DNA from: Vespula vulgaris | Lineage: Eukaryota > Arthropoda > Insecta > Hymenoptera > Vespidae | Length of the DNA: 64,000 bases | Reading direction: 5' to 3' | Assembly: GCF_905475345.1 (NCBI RefSeq) | Contig: NC_066587.1 | Span: 18,018,558-18,082,557 of the forward strand | Shown: positions 11,475 to 26,716 of the stretch, in pieces | How positions within the stretch are numbered: the stretch's first letter is position 1 | How the letters are laid out: the number at the start of each line of letters is the position of its first letter | The notes under the pieces: generated by a model | What the model saw: only the letters and a program-made list of their open reading frames with translations | What the model was told of the DNA's origin: nothing | The model's database searches: none | Position numbers and translations under genes: made by a program

Positions 11475-14400
11475 AATACATCGGATAAGAAATGAATAAT
11501 GTACTCTTCTCGAGGTACGAGGAAACCTCTATGCAAGCTGAATGACAAATCAGTCTACGGTCCAAGCCAGGTCACGAATCGACGTCAACCTTTTTCTCCT
11601 TTCACCATCCTTCCTTCCTTCCTTCCTTCCTTCCTATCTTCCTATCTTCCTATCTTCCTATCTTCCTCGCTTCTTGCCGAAAGATCCTCACCGATAAGTA
11701 TCTCGGTCAAAAAGGAATAACTTTTACTTTACTCTTTCGCTAATTTTAAATGTCTACTTTTAACTCGGTAAAACTGAGCTTGGAGATAATAGGACAGAAG
11801 GAAATAAAGAAACGAGGAATCAATTTTTATCTTGAGAAACGTTAAATGCGAGAAATAAATGGAAGAAACGACGACGGATAGAAAGAAATTCTGGAGTTGT
11901 TCGAGATAAAGTTCATTAATTGCTTCTTATTTCGATTATAACGGAATGAGGAATGGAAAATATTTTATTAGGCAAAATTTTTATCTGAAGTAAATATAAA
12001 TGAGTATATATATATATATACATATATTTTTTATAAAATATTTATTAATATTATTATTAAAAAATAATGTACATGTATAGTTTTCTTTTTTAGATCATAT
12101 TCTTTTATATTCAATACTTCTTCTTCTTCCTTCCTTTTATATTTATTATTCAAAATATTTATTATGCAAAACTTTTTATATGAAATAAAAATAAATAAAT
12201 ATATATATATATATACATAATTTTCTTTTTTAGATTACATACGTGTCGTGTATATAACGTTGTCACAAAAATTCTTATCGAGTATATATACGCGATCAGT
12301 TTTTTTTATTTCTTTCTTTTCTTTCTTTTTCTTCTTCGGAAGACTCGATAAAACGTCAATACGTTGTCGTGTTACAGAAAGTGGGCTGCGATTTGCGAGT
12401 CGGAAGTAGCAAGAACACGGATGCGTGCGGAGTGTGCGGCGGAAATGGATCGAGCTGTCAATCGAAATACTCTTGGAACTTGGAACCGATATCCGCTTGC
12501 TCCAAGTCCTGCGGCGGAGGTAAGTAATTTCTTATTTCCAGACGATCATCCCTCTCCACCCTCTCCACCCCCTCCACCCCCTCTCCACCCCCTCCACCCC
12601 CTCTCCACCCCCTCCCACTCTCCCTTCTCTCCCAACTCTTCCCTTCTATTCCAAGAGAGATTCTCTTTGACAAAAAATTTCATATCGGACGTTGCCGTCA
12701 TATCAACGCAATCTTTTACTCTATTTTCCTTTAAGAAAAGATTGAAATTTCAATAAAAATATCTTTTACTCGATCAAAACTTTCACTCTGATTCGAACTC
12801 ATATTTTTCTTTTTTTGTTAAGAAGATCTAATCAATGATCGATATATCGAATTATTGATTTTTCTAAAAACTTAACTAGAGATAAATAGAGACAAATGTA
12901 CTTGGAAAAAATCACGATTCGATCTTCTTACAAAGGATTGTATTATATCACGATTATATTAAATCTTGTATAAAAACGAATCGAAAAGAAAAATACAAAA
13001 AAGGAATTAAAAAAATCCTATACAGACACACACACACACACACACACATATGCGTATATATAGAAGAAGAAAAAAAAAAGAAAAAGGAAACGAAACTAAA
13101 AGAAAAAAACTAAAATGATTCCACTTGTTCGAAACGCAAGAGCGTTCTTATTAAAATGAAATGAAATGAAATTAAAACATCGATCCTTTTTAAAGCCTAT
13201 AAATCAGAGATTAGGTTTAATTGATTTCGCGTGCAAGTTATTTTCCTCTAACTCGAACGAATAAATTTCTGCTTTCTCTTCATCCAGTATTTTGTCGTTG
13301 TTCCTCAGGTTTTAAAATAGCGATGCCAGTTTGTAAGGCTGTAGGGACGGACGATCGTGTTGTCAACGACAGCCATTGCAAGAACGACGAGAGACCTGAG
13401 AAGACTCTCGTGCCGTGCAACACGCATCCCTGCACGACAAAGTGAGTATCGTTGCACGAAGCACGGAGATACGCTTTCTGTCTTCGTTAACTCGTTCATA
13501 AAATACAAAGAGAGAAAATGGATCCTGGTTACTTTTTTCGTTTTTTATTTTTTTTTTTTTTTTGACCGTTTAATTCTTATCCTCTTAGTCCGAAAATATT
13601 CAAAAAGAAAAAAATGTTCAATGACAGGATAAGGATCTTTTCTTTTCTTCGTTCGTTTTTATTTTTTCAAATAGAAATACTAGTACACATTTTCGCATAA
13701 TTTGTAATATTAAAAAAAAAAACAAAATATATTCTTATAAGAAATTATGTACTACCTTAAAATTTTCTTATTACATGAAATATTTTTGTCATCGATAGCT
13801 GTTGGTTTTTTAATTCGAGAATTCGAACTCGTTTGATTCTTTTTCGCATCACATACACGTACAAATTTGCATTTGTAAGACTGTGATGTTCACTCGTTAA
13901 TGGATCACGGAATACTGAACGATTTCTAAATAAAGATAGAATCTGTTATCGTTTCGACTTTGACACAGAACAGTTTTTCTATGTTATATATAAACACCTT
14001 TTACGATATTTTGACCTATTTCCAACGAACGGTATTATCCCGCGGTCAAAATAAATTTTCAAATTATTCGTCGTAGATCTTAAATCAATAATTAAATTTT
14101 ACATTAATTATTGAATAATTAAACATAGCGTAACCGGGCCATCTTTTTAACGAATGGTATATAAATGTACGCATATATGACGTCAAATTGGTCTATTCGA
14201 TTATGGTTAAATATAAATTATATAAATCAAATAAAAATTATTCTATCGAGTATCGATAACAAAAGTTTTTAGCCTTGCAATAATTTTATTCGTTTGAAAA
14301 AGAACAAAGAGAAGAAAACAAGTCTGCCTATTAACTCTCGAAAAAAGAAGTAATCGATTTTTAATATCACTCAAGTAAGTTTGATTTATTTATCAATCAA

Positions 14401-17400
14401 CTATCGATGGCAATTACATTTTAAAGTTGGTCTTGTAAAATGATCGCGTTACCGAAAGTTGATATCGGTTCATAAAAGTTTTGGAAGCCTTGAGATAGAT
14501 GTTGCTTATTCGATTATACCAGACAACTCGAAAAATACTCGACGGCATCCTTTTAACTTTGTTCGCTGGTACGATCGCGCGATAAACGAGTTAGGCACTT
14601 AAAAATTATCTTCTCATTCGATAATAATTCTTTTTTAAAGGATATCGTTATCGAATATACTTTTTTCTTGTTTTACAAAGTTCATGTTGGTTAAGGAATA
14701 CGATCGAAGATTATTAAAAGAGAAAGAGACGGATTAATTAATTGATTTCTTCGTCTATCTGTCTTTTTCTCTTTTTATCTTTCTATCTTTCTCTGACACG
14801 AACGTACATATATTGGTCTTCAACGTAGAGGAAGAGCAAATTTAGCGACGTACTTCGTATCTTCGGTTTTCTCGAGAAGAAGAAACGACTGATGGTACTA
14901 AGCAAGAGACAGCTTCGTTTAATATTTCTCACACCTTGCTTTTGAATATTTCAAAAATTTGTCATGTAGGAAGGTTCCGTGTGCTCTTTCGAGAGGATTT
15001 TTGTAAAATGAGAAAGAGGAGAAAAGAGAGCAAAAGAGAAGAAAAATGGACGAAAAAGACAAAAAATACGAGAAACGTGAAGTCCAGTTTGCGTACAACG
15101 TCAACGACATTCGAACGAACGATCACGTCGGACGTAATCGACTCGTTCTTTTAAAATAACGCGTGTCTATCTTTCTATCTAAGAAAGAAAATAAAAAAAA
15201 AAAAAAGGAAAGAAAAAAGAGTCAAGAGAATACTACAAATATTTCTACAAATCTAACAGAAATATAAAAAGAAGGATCGATTATTTTAGACTATTGAAAA
15301 GAAGAAGAAGAAAAAAAAAAGAAATGTCTTGAGCGCTGATTGTTTTTACATTCCTTAATTTTTATTTCATAATAAAAAAGAAAAAAAGAAGAAGAAGAAA
15401 AGAAGGAAGGAACAAAAAAAATTACATCGAAAATATTTCCATAGTAACGAAGGAGGAGTAACCGTTTATCCGAACTATCGAAAAACTAAATTCAATTAAA
15501 ACGGTATAATAAAAAGAATGAATCGTTATCAAAGCCAATTGATCTTCCACTCTTCGAATTAAAATGAGTTTTCGTTCGAGCGAATATCGCTTTTACTACT
15601 TGCGCAACCTTGGAGAAACAGCCCCATCGCGTGTTCTTCCTCCTCCTCCTCCTTCTCCTCCTCCTCCTCCTCATTCTCCTCTTCTTCTCTACGATAGTCG
15701 AACGATAATGGCTTCGGGACTTCGTGTTGTAACGCGTTCAACGACTCGAATCGTACGTACCTACGTTGAATTACAAGCGTAAAAACTCATCGAAATTCGA
15801 AAGCGTAATTTCTCTCGCGATAAATGTGTGCGACCCCGTGAATCAGTTTTTTATTCGAACGAATGTCGGAATTTTATGAACCGGCAATTTCTACGAAGAA
15901 CCTCTCGCAAATGTACTACACTATCACTACTACTGTTACTATTACTATTACTACTACTAGTATTACTACTACTACTACTACTACCACTACTACTACTACT
16001 ACTGTCATCATTCGTCGTACTATGCTTATGTAACAGTCGTTGTGGCAGTGTGCCATAGCACGTCAAAGGATACAAGGAAGGATATTCTTCCGGCATGGTA
16101 TTCCGATGTTTAAGTCTTTTTCTTCTTCTTCTTTTTCTTTCTCTCTCTCTCTCGCTCCTTTCTTTCCATTTTTCCTTACTTTTTTCTTTTCTCCTTTACT
16201 TTCAGATGGATAAGCGGAGAATGGAGCAAGTGCAGCGCAAGTTGCGGTGGTGGATCGAGAACCAGAGCTGTCTTTTGTACCGAAGAAAATGGCAACGAAA
16301 CTACGAAGGTAAGGATCGGAGAAATAAAAATTCTTTTCTTTATTTTTTTCTTTTTTTTTTTTTTCTTTTTTTCTTTTACCGTATAACGACCGACCGATAC
16401 GCAAACGTGCGTCGCGCGACGAAAAATTAATTACGACGTTACTCACGTGGGACAGGGGTTAAGTTTCATTATTTTTTTTTTTCTTTTTTTTTCGTGTTGC
16501 TCTTTTTTTTTTTTTTATTTCACCTTAGGTTACGACGAAAACGATGGATATAAGATTGTCCTTTAGCTGTGCATCGATTTGCTCGAACATATCCTTAACC
16601 TCGTTCGCTTCGTTTAAGCTTAGAGGACTAGTTCTTGGTTCGCCGACATTACGTCGTAAAAATTTCTCATCCGAGACACTCTGGCTTGGTACAGAGCCGC
16701 GAATCTCGTTCACCTCGGTGATGCATAAGTGGAAGACGTAGAAATAACTTTCGTGTACTTAGGTACTTCACTTTTTCGTTTGCTAAAGTATACCGCCATC
16801 GTCGTGCCAGAATAGAAAAAGTTTTCTAACGATTTGCACGGATCTATATTGTAATTTCTTTTTTTTCTCTCTCTCTCTCTCTCTCTTCTTTTTTCTCTCT
16901 CTTTTTTCTCTAAGTCAATTAGATAAGCGATAAGAAAAAAGTAAAAACACGGATATAATTGATATCAATTTTACTTTGAAAATAAATACGAATCCGTAGT
17001 GTATGTACGTATATAATATATACGAATTTTGTAATATAATAAAAATTTATAAAGTCCAACGATTACAGTGACAAAGAACGTAAATCACATTGTTACAGTT
17101 GCCAGAGCATAAATGCAGTGTCACGCACAAACCACGAGTACAGGAGACCTGTAACATTATCTCTTGTCCGATGTGGGAGGCCGATCAATGGAGCGAGGTT
17201 TGTATAGCTCGATCTTACTACGAACACGAATGTCGGCCATTTAATCGACCGTTCTAGGAATCATAATGTATGTACGCGTACCTACGTACCAACCATACGT
17301 AACTTCCTGATGTTACGACATATGCTATCGAGAAACAAGTGGGAAAAGCTCGAACGATTTAAAAATTAAGAATGTCAAACGTTAGAAACAGATTTATAAA

Positions 17401-18268
17401 TGAAGATTCCAACGAAATTGGAACGATCTTACGACTTGTTTCCTCGTGATTCTTTTTTTCATTTATTTATATATATATTTTTTTCTTCTTTCGTAAAAGT
17501 ACGTCCCTTTGTTAAAAGGAAATACGATAATACGATTTTACGACGGTGAGGTAACAAATTTTTTGTCGTTATTAGAAAATGAAATATCTGGTACGTAGCA
17601 ACATCAAAGAGACATGAAACCTAATTTTGAAAGTGTTCTGTATTTTCTCTTAGTAATACGCTTAGATACCTACCTACCTATCTAGTCTACCGTAGAACAG
17701 GTCTATCCGATTTTCTGGTTGACGGTGACGAGTGATGTCGGACGTAATGACAACGAATAGGCTCGTACGCGTTCCAACGCAACGTGTTTCCGCTATAAAC
17801 AACAGACAGACAGAACAGACAGAGACAGAGACAGAGACAGAGACAGAGACAGAGACAGAGATGAAGATAGAGATAGGAAGGACATAACGTGTACCACTAT
17901 GAAACATATCCAGATCACAAAGTAGATCTATAGAAACAAGTAACAGCTGGTACTATAAAAAGGAGAAGAGATGAAATCAAGATGCAAGATTAGTTTCAAA
18001 AAGAGAGAGAGAGAGAGAGAGAGAGAGTCGACGAGATTCGCGACGTCGGTGTTGAAAAATGAAAGAAAGAAATAAAGAAACGAATAAAGAAGGAAAAGTA
18101 GAGAGAAAGAAGCCTTTTGAAATCGTACATATACAGAGTATAGTTTGAATCTCGCGTGCAGTCGACAGTTTGTAGACACTTTCGAGTTTTCGAATAATAA
18201 ATACTCGACTCGAGCACATTTATTTTTCTACGAGTCTAGATCCTACATAGAGTCGAGTATCAGCCTAA

Positions 18269-18299
<31 letters not shown>

Positions 18300-18754
18300 C
18301 ATAGTTTTCATAGGAGCTTAGAGTAACGTCTCTGGCTTCTCTTTGAAGGATGTTTCGGGTCGCATCAGCCATTGACATCAAACAGGACAATTTACTTGTC
18401 AAACGACCCTCTCTCTTTCTCTCTCTCTCTCTCTATCTGTCTTTATCCATCTATATCTATCTATCCATCTCTGTTCATCTTTCTCTTTATGTTTCCTGAG
18501 TCGTTCCACCCAACCTCCGAACGTTTCACTACCTTCCAAGTCTTTGCGAAAACGGGACGCTGTTCTCCGTGGTTTCGGATGGAGGGTAGTTGAAAATAGA
18601 CACTCAACCGTACCGAGATAGAACACAGAGACAGACAGAAAGAGTTGTGTGGAAGGGGTGTAGGGAAAGTATATAGTTGACGAGAGCACTCACCGACTCT
18701 CTGGAAAGAGACAGAGAGAAATAGAGAGACAGACGGATAGACAGACAGAACGAA

Positions 18755-18785
<31 letters not shown>

Positions 18786-19027
18786 TTCTCTTGGAAAATG
18801 GCTCACGTTGTACAACGAATCCACTGCTCGTTGGAACACCGACTCAAGCTACCCCTTACCTTTCCCCACTTCTTGTGATACACCCCAGACGGTGGATAAA
18901 ACGCGACGGAGGAAAATGCAACGGTTGCTACAATGCTGATCGAGACCACCACACGGCCCATTAAGAGGCTCACCGCGAAGAGCATCGAAAAATGGCGCCG
19001 TGGTGTTACGCGACTCTACGATACCTA

Positions 19028-19063
<36 letters not shown>

Positions 19064-19144
19064 GTACTTATTTAGAACCACTCTTTATTTTTTTCTTTCT
19101 TCTTTATCTTCATTTTTATCTTTCTTGTTCATCTCTATCGTGTT

Positions 19145-19181
<37 letters not shown>

Positions 19182-19398
19182 ACTCTCTCACTCTTTCTCT
19201 ATCTTATTTTCCACTTCTTCGTCAGACAAATACCATTGCTCCGGGACGTTCGCATATAACTATTTTCCTATTTCTTTTCTCTACTTATTTCTCTACCTAT
19301 ATCCATCCAACTACTTATGTATCTTACGTACATATATATATATGTACTTGCAGATAACTACGTTCATCTGCATCTACTTGTATAGGTATGTAACCTGC

Positions 19399-19441
<43 letters not shown>

Positions 19442-19857
19442 CAAATGTATACGTGCGTAGATATAATAAATGCCGCTCATAGACGAGAAATAGCTCCGTT
19501 ACAATTTTTCGCTTAGCAGACGACTACACGGCGCCTTCGCGATTTTAACTCTCGTTCTGGCATCCAACTACGGATACTTCTATCGTGTAATAGTTTATTC
19601 GTACTTTATCGCCTTATCTCGTTTCTTTTCGTTCTTCGTCGTATCTATATATACATATATGTGTGTACATTTGTATACACATTGTACGACTTTCGAAACG
19701 TTAATTCCAAGAATTTTCGAAGAATCGTCTGTTATTGTATCGATATTTCTTCCTTCTGTATTTTTTTCTTTTTTCTTCTTGTGTTGCTCAAAGGTAAGCT
19801 TTGAACGAAAGGACATTTGAATGAATGAATATTCCGAGGATTAACGATGAGAACAAT

Positions 19858-19894
<37 letters not shown>

Positions 19895-20026
19895 GATGGA
19901 TAGATAGAGAGATAGACAAATATTAGATCGATGAAGGACGAACGACCTCGTGGCGCCCAGGCAAGCTTTTAGTGCTCGTTGAGACGCGCCGCGTTCAATG
20001 CCCACTCTCTCTACAATAGGAGAGAG

Positions 20027-20073
<47 letters not shown>

Positions 20074-20706
20074 AATAGAGATAGAGATAGAGATAGAAAG
20101 AATTCTGTCGTGGTTTCTCTCGTCTAGCATCTGTGCCACGAGCAAATCGAGATGTGACTTCGCGAAATGTTCTCTGGACTGAGTCCAAACGTAGCCACGA
20201 GCTATGTAGCTTCGAAGGTATGTATGCATGTATATACGTATGTATGTGTGGATGTATGTAGGTAGGTACGTACGTACGTAGGATACGTACTTTACGTAGG
20301 ATACGAGTTTTATATGTCACGTCGATATCGTCCCGGAAACGTTCTTTTATTCGTCCTTCAAAATTTCCACGGCATAAGCCAAACTTTCTTCGTTATACCG
20401 GACTTTGATTGTTTCTTCCTTTCTTTTCTCTCTTTATTTTATTTTTCTTTTCTTTTTTTTTCATTTTCTTTTCTTTTTTTTTTTCTTCTTCTTATATCAA
20501 AACTATTTTTATTACGATATTATTTGATACGACTAAAATGGTGACGATAAAAGAATGAGAAAAAGATAAAGAAAGAGAGACGAAGGAGTTTAAATAAATT
20601 GTTTGAATATACGATCGAGCGATTTAAAAGATTTGTATAATCTTGAACGAATAATGCAAAGATAAAAGGACGAATGAATCCTGCGTAGCTCGACATACGC
20701 ACGCAC

Positions 20707-20741
<35 letters not shown>

Positions 20742-22393
20742 CGTACATTTGGAAGTCCTCCAAAATTCGTAAAGTCGTAAAGTACAACCTCTCTCTTCTC
20801 TCGTTCGAATGTATTTCGTTTTACTACGAGGCTATTGCCCATCTCATAAGCTATATAGCGAGCGTAACAACAACGCTCACGTTCAAATGGACAATTCGTG
20901 GAAATTAGCGGTACATTCACAAATTAATGGAATTCGAATAGCGTAGAGACCAGACGAACAATTTATAGGAATATTTACGATGTGAGGTACGATTTATTTA
21001 AATAATTAACGCACTGCCGACGATAATTATTGTAGCAGCTGGCTTCCAACGAAATAATTTACTACGTCGATCAATCTCAGAGAAGATTTATTAATCAAAT
21101 TCTAACCTTCTCTCTCTCTCTTTTTCGTACATAGTCTATAAACTATGTAATTATTGAACCACAAAATCAAGTTTGTATATGTGTGTGTGTATATATATAT
21201 ATATATGTAAGTATATATTAATGAATAATGAAGGAACGATCTATAAGATTAAAGAAACCTAAAGAAATAGATATTTTTTTATATACAAATAATCTAAATT
21301 ATTACGTCTTTTAATAGCGTATATTATAGTATATAAAATTATAACGACCACGGTAATACGTAATTATCGAAATCGCAATATCGAAGATAAATTATATATA
21401 TATATATATAAATTTATATATGTATATATAAACGATTGATATGAATGAGAACGGATTAATGAGACTTAAGAAACGTATAGAAAGAAAAGACATTATTTAT
21501 TTATTTTTCTCTCCCTGTCTTTTTCCTCTTCTCGAAATACAAAATTCTACGTGTTATTTCGCCTTGAAAAAAATATCAATTAACGATATAAAACGATAAC
21601 AGCATTGAAGCGTGTAATCCTTTAATACGGGTACGTAGCGATCGTAATGATAATGACGATGACGTCAACTGATAGCTTAGCTTTCGTTGGGGAGTTAAAA
21701 GAAAAAAAAAAAGAAAAAAGGATGAGAAAAAAAAGGAAAGAAAATAAAAAAGAAAAAGAGAAAGAGAGTAGGAAAAAAGGGAGAAAGAGATGAAAATCTC
21801 GCACCGATGGCAATCTCGTTTGGTCGTCTCTATGCACTCGAGGGTGGTAGGCAGGCAGACGAGCGGATGAGAGGGGGTAAAAGGGGGTGAGGAATGAGGG
21901 GTAAGGTTAGGTTAGGGTAGGGTAGGTTGAGGTAAAAAGAAAAAAAAAACAAAATTCTATCCGTGTTTCCTTCTATGGTGTTAGAAATGTGAAAAATCGC
22001 CAAGAGAGTTAGCTTTTTCCCTATGGAACGCAACGTTATACTTATGATTTATTCATGAGACCGCTTAATGTACTCGGTTCTCAAATCGGATAGGTAGGTA
22101 CGTATTTATTAAGGTAACAGCCGCCGTCTGAAATAGTACCGTGACGTTTCGTAAATCGCAAGAGGACGACTCCTAACGTTCGATCGTTAAAGTTAAAGGT
22201 GCTGCTACTGCGATCGTTTCGAAACGATCTCGAAATTGTCTATCCAATACGTAATAGCAGCAGCAAAAGCTGTAGTAGTAGTAGTAGTGGTAGTAGTAGT
22301 AGTAATAGTAGTAGTAGTAGTAGAACGTGCTACGTTAAGATTGTCGACGATAAATTCGTGAATTGTAGAATCTCTTTTTCTTTTTGAGAAAAC

Positions 22394-22425
<32 letters not shown>

Positions 22426-23070
22426 ATAAGGATGAAGTAAAAAAAAAAAAGGGAAAATAAAAATATATTTTTATCGCATAACGATCTCTCTAAAATACCC
22501 TTTGACGTTCTTCAGTTTCTACTTGATGTTTTCTAGGAATAAACGAATAATACGTGCGTAAGAGGATATATAAATGAAGGAATAAATAAACGATAGAGAA
22601 GATACGCTTGATTTTCTACGTGGCGTTCTCTTCGACGACGTCTTTCGATCGAAGCTCAGCCGTCTAGAAAACGACTGAATTCTAGGATATCGAGCGTAAT
22701 ATCTGTTTACCACGGATACCATGAAGATATTTCATAAACGATCTCGATAGATCGCTTACAAAGATTCTTTTACACAATGTATAGGTACTTACGTACATGA
22801 ACGAGGGAGCGTGCGCGTTAACATCCACCAATGGTCCATATATGTACGTACGTATGTATATATGTATGTATTTATGTATGTATGAATGTATGTATGTATG
22901 TATGTAGGTACATCGAACGAAAATCGAGTCTTCGACGCTTTCCTAGCATCATAGGTAAGGTTTTCTCTTAGCCTGGGGCTACTCTTTGTTATCGAATCCA
23001 TCGAGACGTTACGCCGGAAAATGTCTTACACACAATGTATTTCGGAAGGGGTAACGGGGAGGGTAAGGTT

Positions 23071-23105
<35 letters not shown>

Positions 23106-23371
23106 AGGGTAGTAAGGGCACCATCGTGAGAATTTCTTAGCTACACATTCTCTCTTGTATCTTTACGATATATATACGTGTACAATATATATAATATATA
23201 TATATGTGTGTGTGTATGTGTGAACGCGAATGTGTATTATCGAAAGTGCGCCAGTCATGATTTACGGCGTTTCGTACCTGATCGATGCACGAAAGAGTTC
23301 GCTATCTCTCTTCATCTGGTCCTTTTTTACAACAAAAAGAAAAAAGAAAGAAAGAAAGAAAGAAAGAAAAT

Positions 23372-23405
<34 letters not shown>

Positions 23406-23557
23406 AAGCGCAAAGGGGTTGAGAGGAGGGGAGGACAACGGAAAGGAGGCACCCTTTCGCTAGCGATACACAAAAGCCTCGTGCCCGTCAGCAAAGCATC
23501 GTAATGATTTCATCCGAGGCTAAAGCGAACGAGAACGAGAACGAGAACGAGAACGAT

Positions 23558-23589
<32 letters not shown>

Positions 23590-23773
23590 TTCGAAGCGCC
23601 TTGGAAGACAGGAATTGATAGATTTCTCTCTTTTGTGAGCCTCGAAGCCATGCAAATATTGAACCGAAAGCACAGGGCTCCTTAAAGCACTCTCTGCCCG
23701 TTTTCTCTCTCTCTCTCTCTCTCTTTCTCTATCCTTCTACCTTTCTCTCTCCTTTAACCTTTCATCGTTTTAA

Positions 23774-23820
<47 letters not shown>

Positions 23821-24274
23821 TAACGCGCCTAAGTCGAGTGGATTTCCGCTTTTCCCTTCGCGTCACCTTTTACACATTCGACGTCTTCGAACGATAACTC
23901 TTGCGTTTGGCCTTTTTGTTCCTCTCAGAATTCAACTTCTCCACACCCTTTCCCTTTTGTTTCACCCTTCGAATACTCTCTCTCTCTCTCTCGCTCTCCC
24001 TCTCTCTCTCTCTCTTTCTCTTTCTTTCTCCTTCTCTATCTTTTATTCTCCCATTTTTTTTCTTTCTTTCTTTCCTTCTTTGATTTTCAACTGTTCAACT
24101 CTTTCGACGAATATCAGCAAAACCGATGGTAACTCTCCTGCGCGGTAGACTCGTGCAGACCAGAAAACTTCTACCTACTCTTTCCACCAAAAGTAACGAA
24201 ACGCCAAAGGCAATGTGGAGAAACACGTAGAGAGAACGATTCTTCGCCTCGCGACTCTACCATTTACCAGAGAG

Positions 24275-24317
<43 letters not shown>

Positions 24318-26069
24318 AGGGATGACCCGTCTCTCAGCAAAATCCTGAAGATAATCCTTCCCCCATTCTCCTCCTGTTCGATTTACGTCGCTCCATGTTG
24401 AACCCAGAACGACCGAGTGTAAATCAGCTCCTGGGATTTCCAGAGACGACCTAACTCACTTCGAAATCGGAAGGGAAAAAGGAGAGAATGCAATTAGAAA
24501 TGCATTGTGCGTTCCGTATACGAATTCGTGAAAAAAAAGTATTTTCTAAATTTTTTCTTTCCTTTTTTTTCTTTTCTTATAACTATCAGAAAGAAAATTA
24601 ACGAGAGCTTATCAAAGAAATAACTAATTTGAATTATTTCCCGTAAATTTTGTTGTTCTTTTTGTTTTTTTTTTCTTTTTATTATTCTTTCTTACGCGAC
24701 ACTATCTTCTTTCTCTTTTTTCTTTTTATTTTTGTTTCAAGTGTAATCTTTAAACAAATATCGAGAATAATTAATATATTTCTTTTTCTGATTAAGTCGA
24801 TGTTTAGGTAAACGTTATTCAAGTAAATATAGAATGAAATTGCATTATTCCTTTTGGTAGAGTTGAAATAATAAATAATAAATTCCCTGACAGTCGGTTT
24901 GGAAGTTTCAGAAAGCTAGTAATTAATAATTATACTCGATAAAGTCCACAGATACGATTCGAGACGAGACGAGTTCAAATAACGTTACGTCCAATTTTAT
25001 GTCTCGGATATATCAGGATATCCTCTGTTGTTAATCTGTGACACGTTATATTTGAGTTAAGCTGCTCTACGATGTGCAAAGAAAGAAGCACCTGAAATAA
25101 TAATGATAAACTTCGATATCATTGCACGGCATTTGAAGCTCTATTTATTTCGAGTACGATTAATCGTACGACGATCGTTATACAATTTTTGTTTCCTTTT
25201 CTTTCCTTTTTTTTTCTTTTTTTATTGTTATACGCCAAATTCAAACAAAAATTCCAAACGTCATACGCGACAAGATGTAATAATCACGATTGTAATTAAC
25301 GACGAATAATCAATATACTCATACGGATAATAAATATTGTTTTTTCTTTAATAAATCACAATGTCGCAATGGTCGATGTTAAAAATTCAGAAAAAAAAAA
25401 AAAATGATTTATCAGTTGTTACATCCTGTCGCGTAAGGATAAAATCCGAAGACGACGATGGATCGATCACAATTTTAATAGATCTTACTTCTTCAACAGT
25501 GTTCAGCGTCCTGTGGTATCGGTGTACGAAGGAGAAGCATCGAGTGTAGAGATGGAAACGGTCTGATCTCGACTGGATGTGATCCCTTGGAACGACCACG
25601 ATCCGAACAGGAATGTAAAGCTAACGTGGCGTGCAGCATGTGTAAGTCAAAATATTAACGATATGGGAACGATATCAAATATATAGGTTAAAACAAATAC
25701 GTTAGATAGATAAATAAATTTACCTTAATACCGTAATCAGGATCGAAATTGTATTTACAAAACTCTCGATAATAAAAATAAAGATATATGTGTGATGTAT
25801 ACGTAAATATATATACACACATATACGAATAAATATAATATACTCGATGAAAATATTAAATATAATAATGATCTATACGTATGAAAGATGGCGAGGATTT
25901 AACGCAACCATTGATGCAACCTTATCCACCACCACCAGTGCCGGAAAAATTAATCGATCAACCTATACCATCGGAATCGACGTAAGTAATATGAATTAGA
26001 ATAAAACGCATAAACATACATACACATACACACACATCTCTATATCTATCTATTTATCTATCTATCTGT

Positions 26070-26115
<46 letters not shown>

Positions 26116-26116
26116 G

Positions 26117-26149
<33 letters not shown>

Positions 26150-26508
26150 TATATTTCCGTAGATCGAGCCACCGAAATCTGTTTATTGCGTATCGATGTG
26201 TTCTCGTAGAGCTTTTTCGTGCTTACTCGTATCAATGTATACGCGTGTATATGTTCATCCAAATATACGTGTATTATTATAGCGATACAGACCCCCACCC
26301 CTGCAATCAACCAAGCAACCAATCAACCAACCAACCAATTTAAAACACAGCATTCATTTCTTTATGTCAATTGGTCTGTTCCGACAGATATACGATCTAC
26401 TTTGCCTGTGGCTGGTTGTATCTGAGGTATCCTATTACTGTGTCTCTTTCTGTCAATCTTTCATACTTCCTTAATATATCTCTAATTATCATTTATTTAT
26501 CCAATTTT

Positions 26509-26543
<35 letters not shown>

Positions 26544-26681
26544 CTTTGTCTCTCTTTCTCACTTTCTTTTTCTTCTTTCTCTCTTCTATATTAATCTTTC
26601 TTATTTTTATTCTTTTTATTTCTTTAAAAAGTAATCATGTTTTTAACAATCTTTCTCCATCTGTCTGTCTATAACTATTTC

Positions 26682-26716
<35 letters not shown>

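Larger units (their letters stand above)
4314..12377 (+). other. 8.1-kb intron rich in microsatellites
   Basis: It lies between the cysteine-rich exon and the exon for CGVCGGNGSSC. It holds many CT and GA arrays, AT arrays, a three-copy complex repeat near 9.4-9.9 kb and a TTCC array near 11.6 kb. I see no nested gene. Confidence 0.85.
17198..25499 (+). other. 8.3-kb intron rich in microsatellites
   Basis: This is the longest intron in the window. It contains an ACAGAG hexanucleotide array, several GTAT arrays, GA/CT arrays and a short TTAGG-type run, with non-repetitive islands near 18.3-19.0 kb and 24.1-24.5 kb. No coding exon is supported on either strand. Confidence 0.85.

Noticed and set aside
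18803..18985. Minus-strand frame with a hydrophobic start resembling a signal peptide
   Set aside because: Only 60 codons, antisense to the host gene, with nothing after it; hydrophobicity alone is not enough.
19000..19482. 160-codon + strand open frame
   Set aside because: Made from GTAT, CT, CA and TA arrays; no conserved residues.
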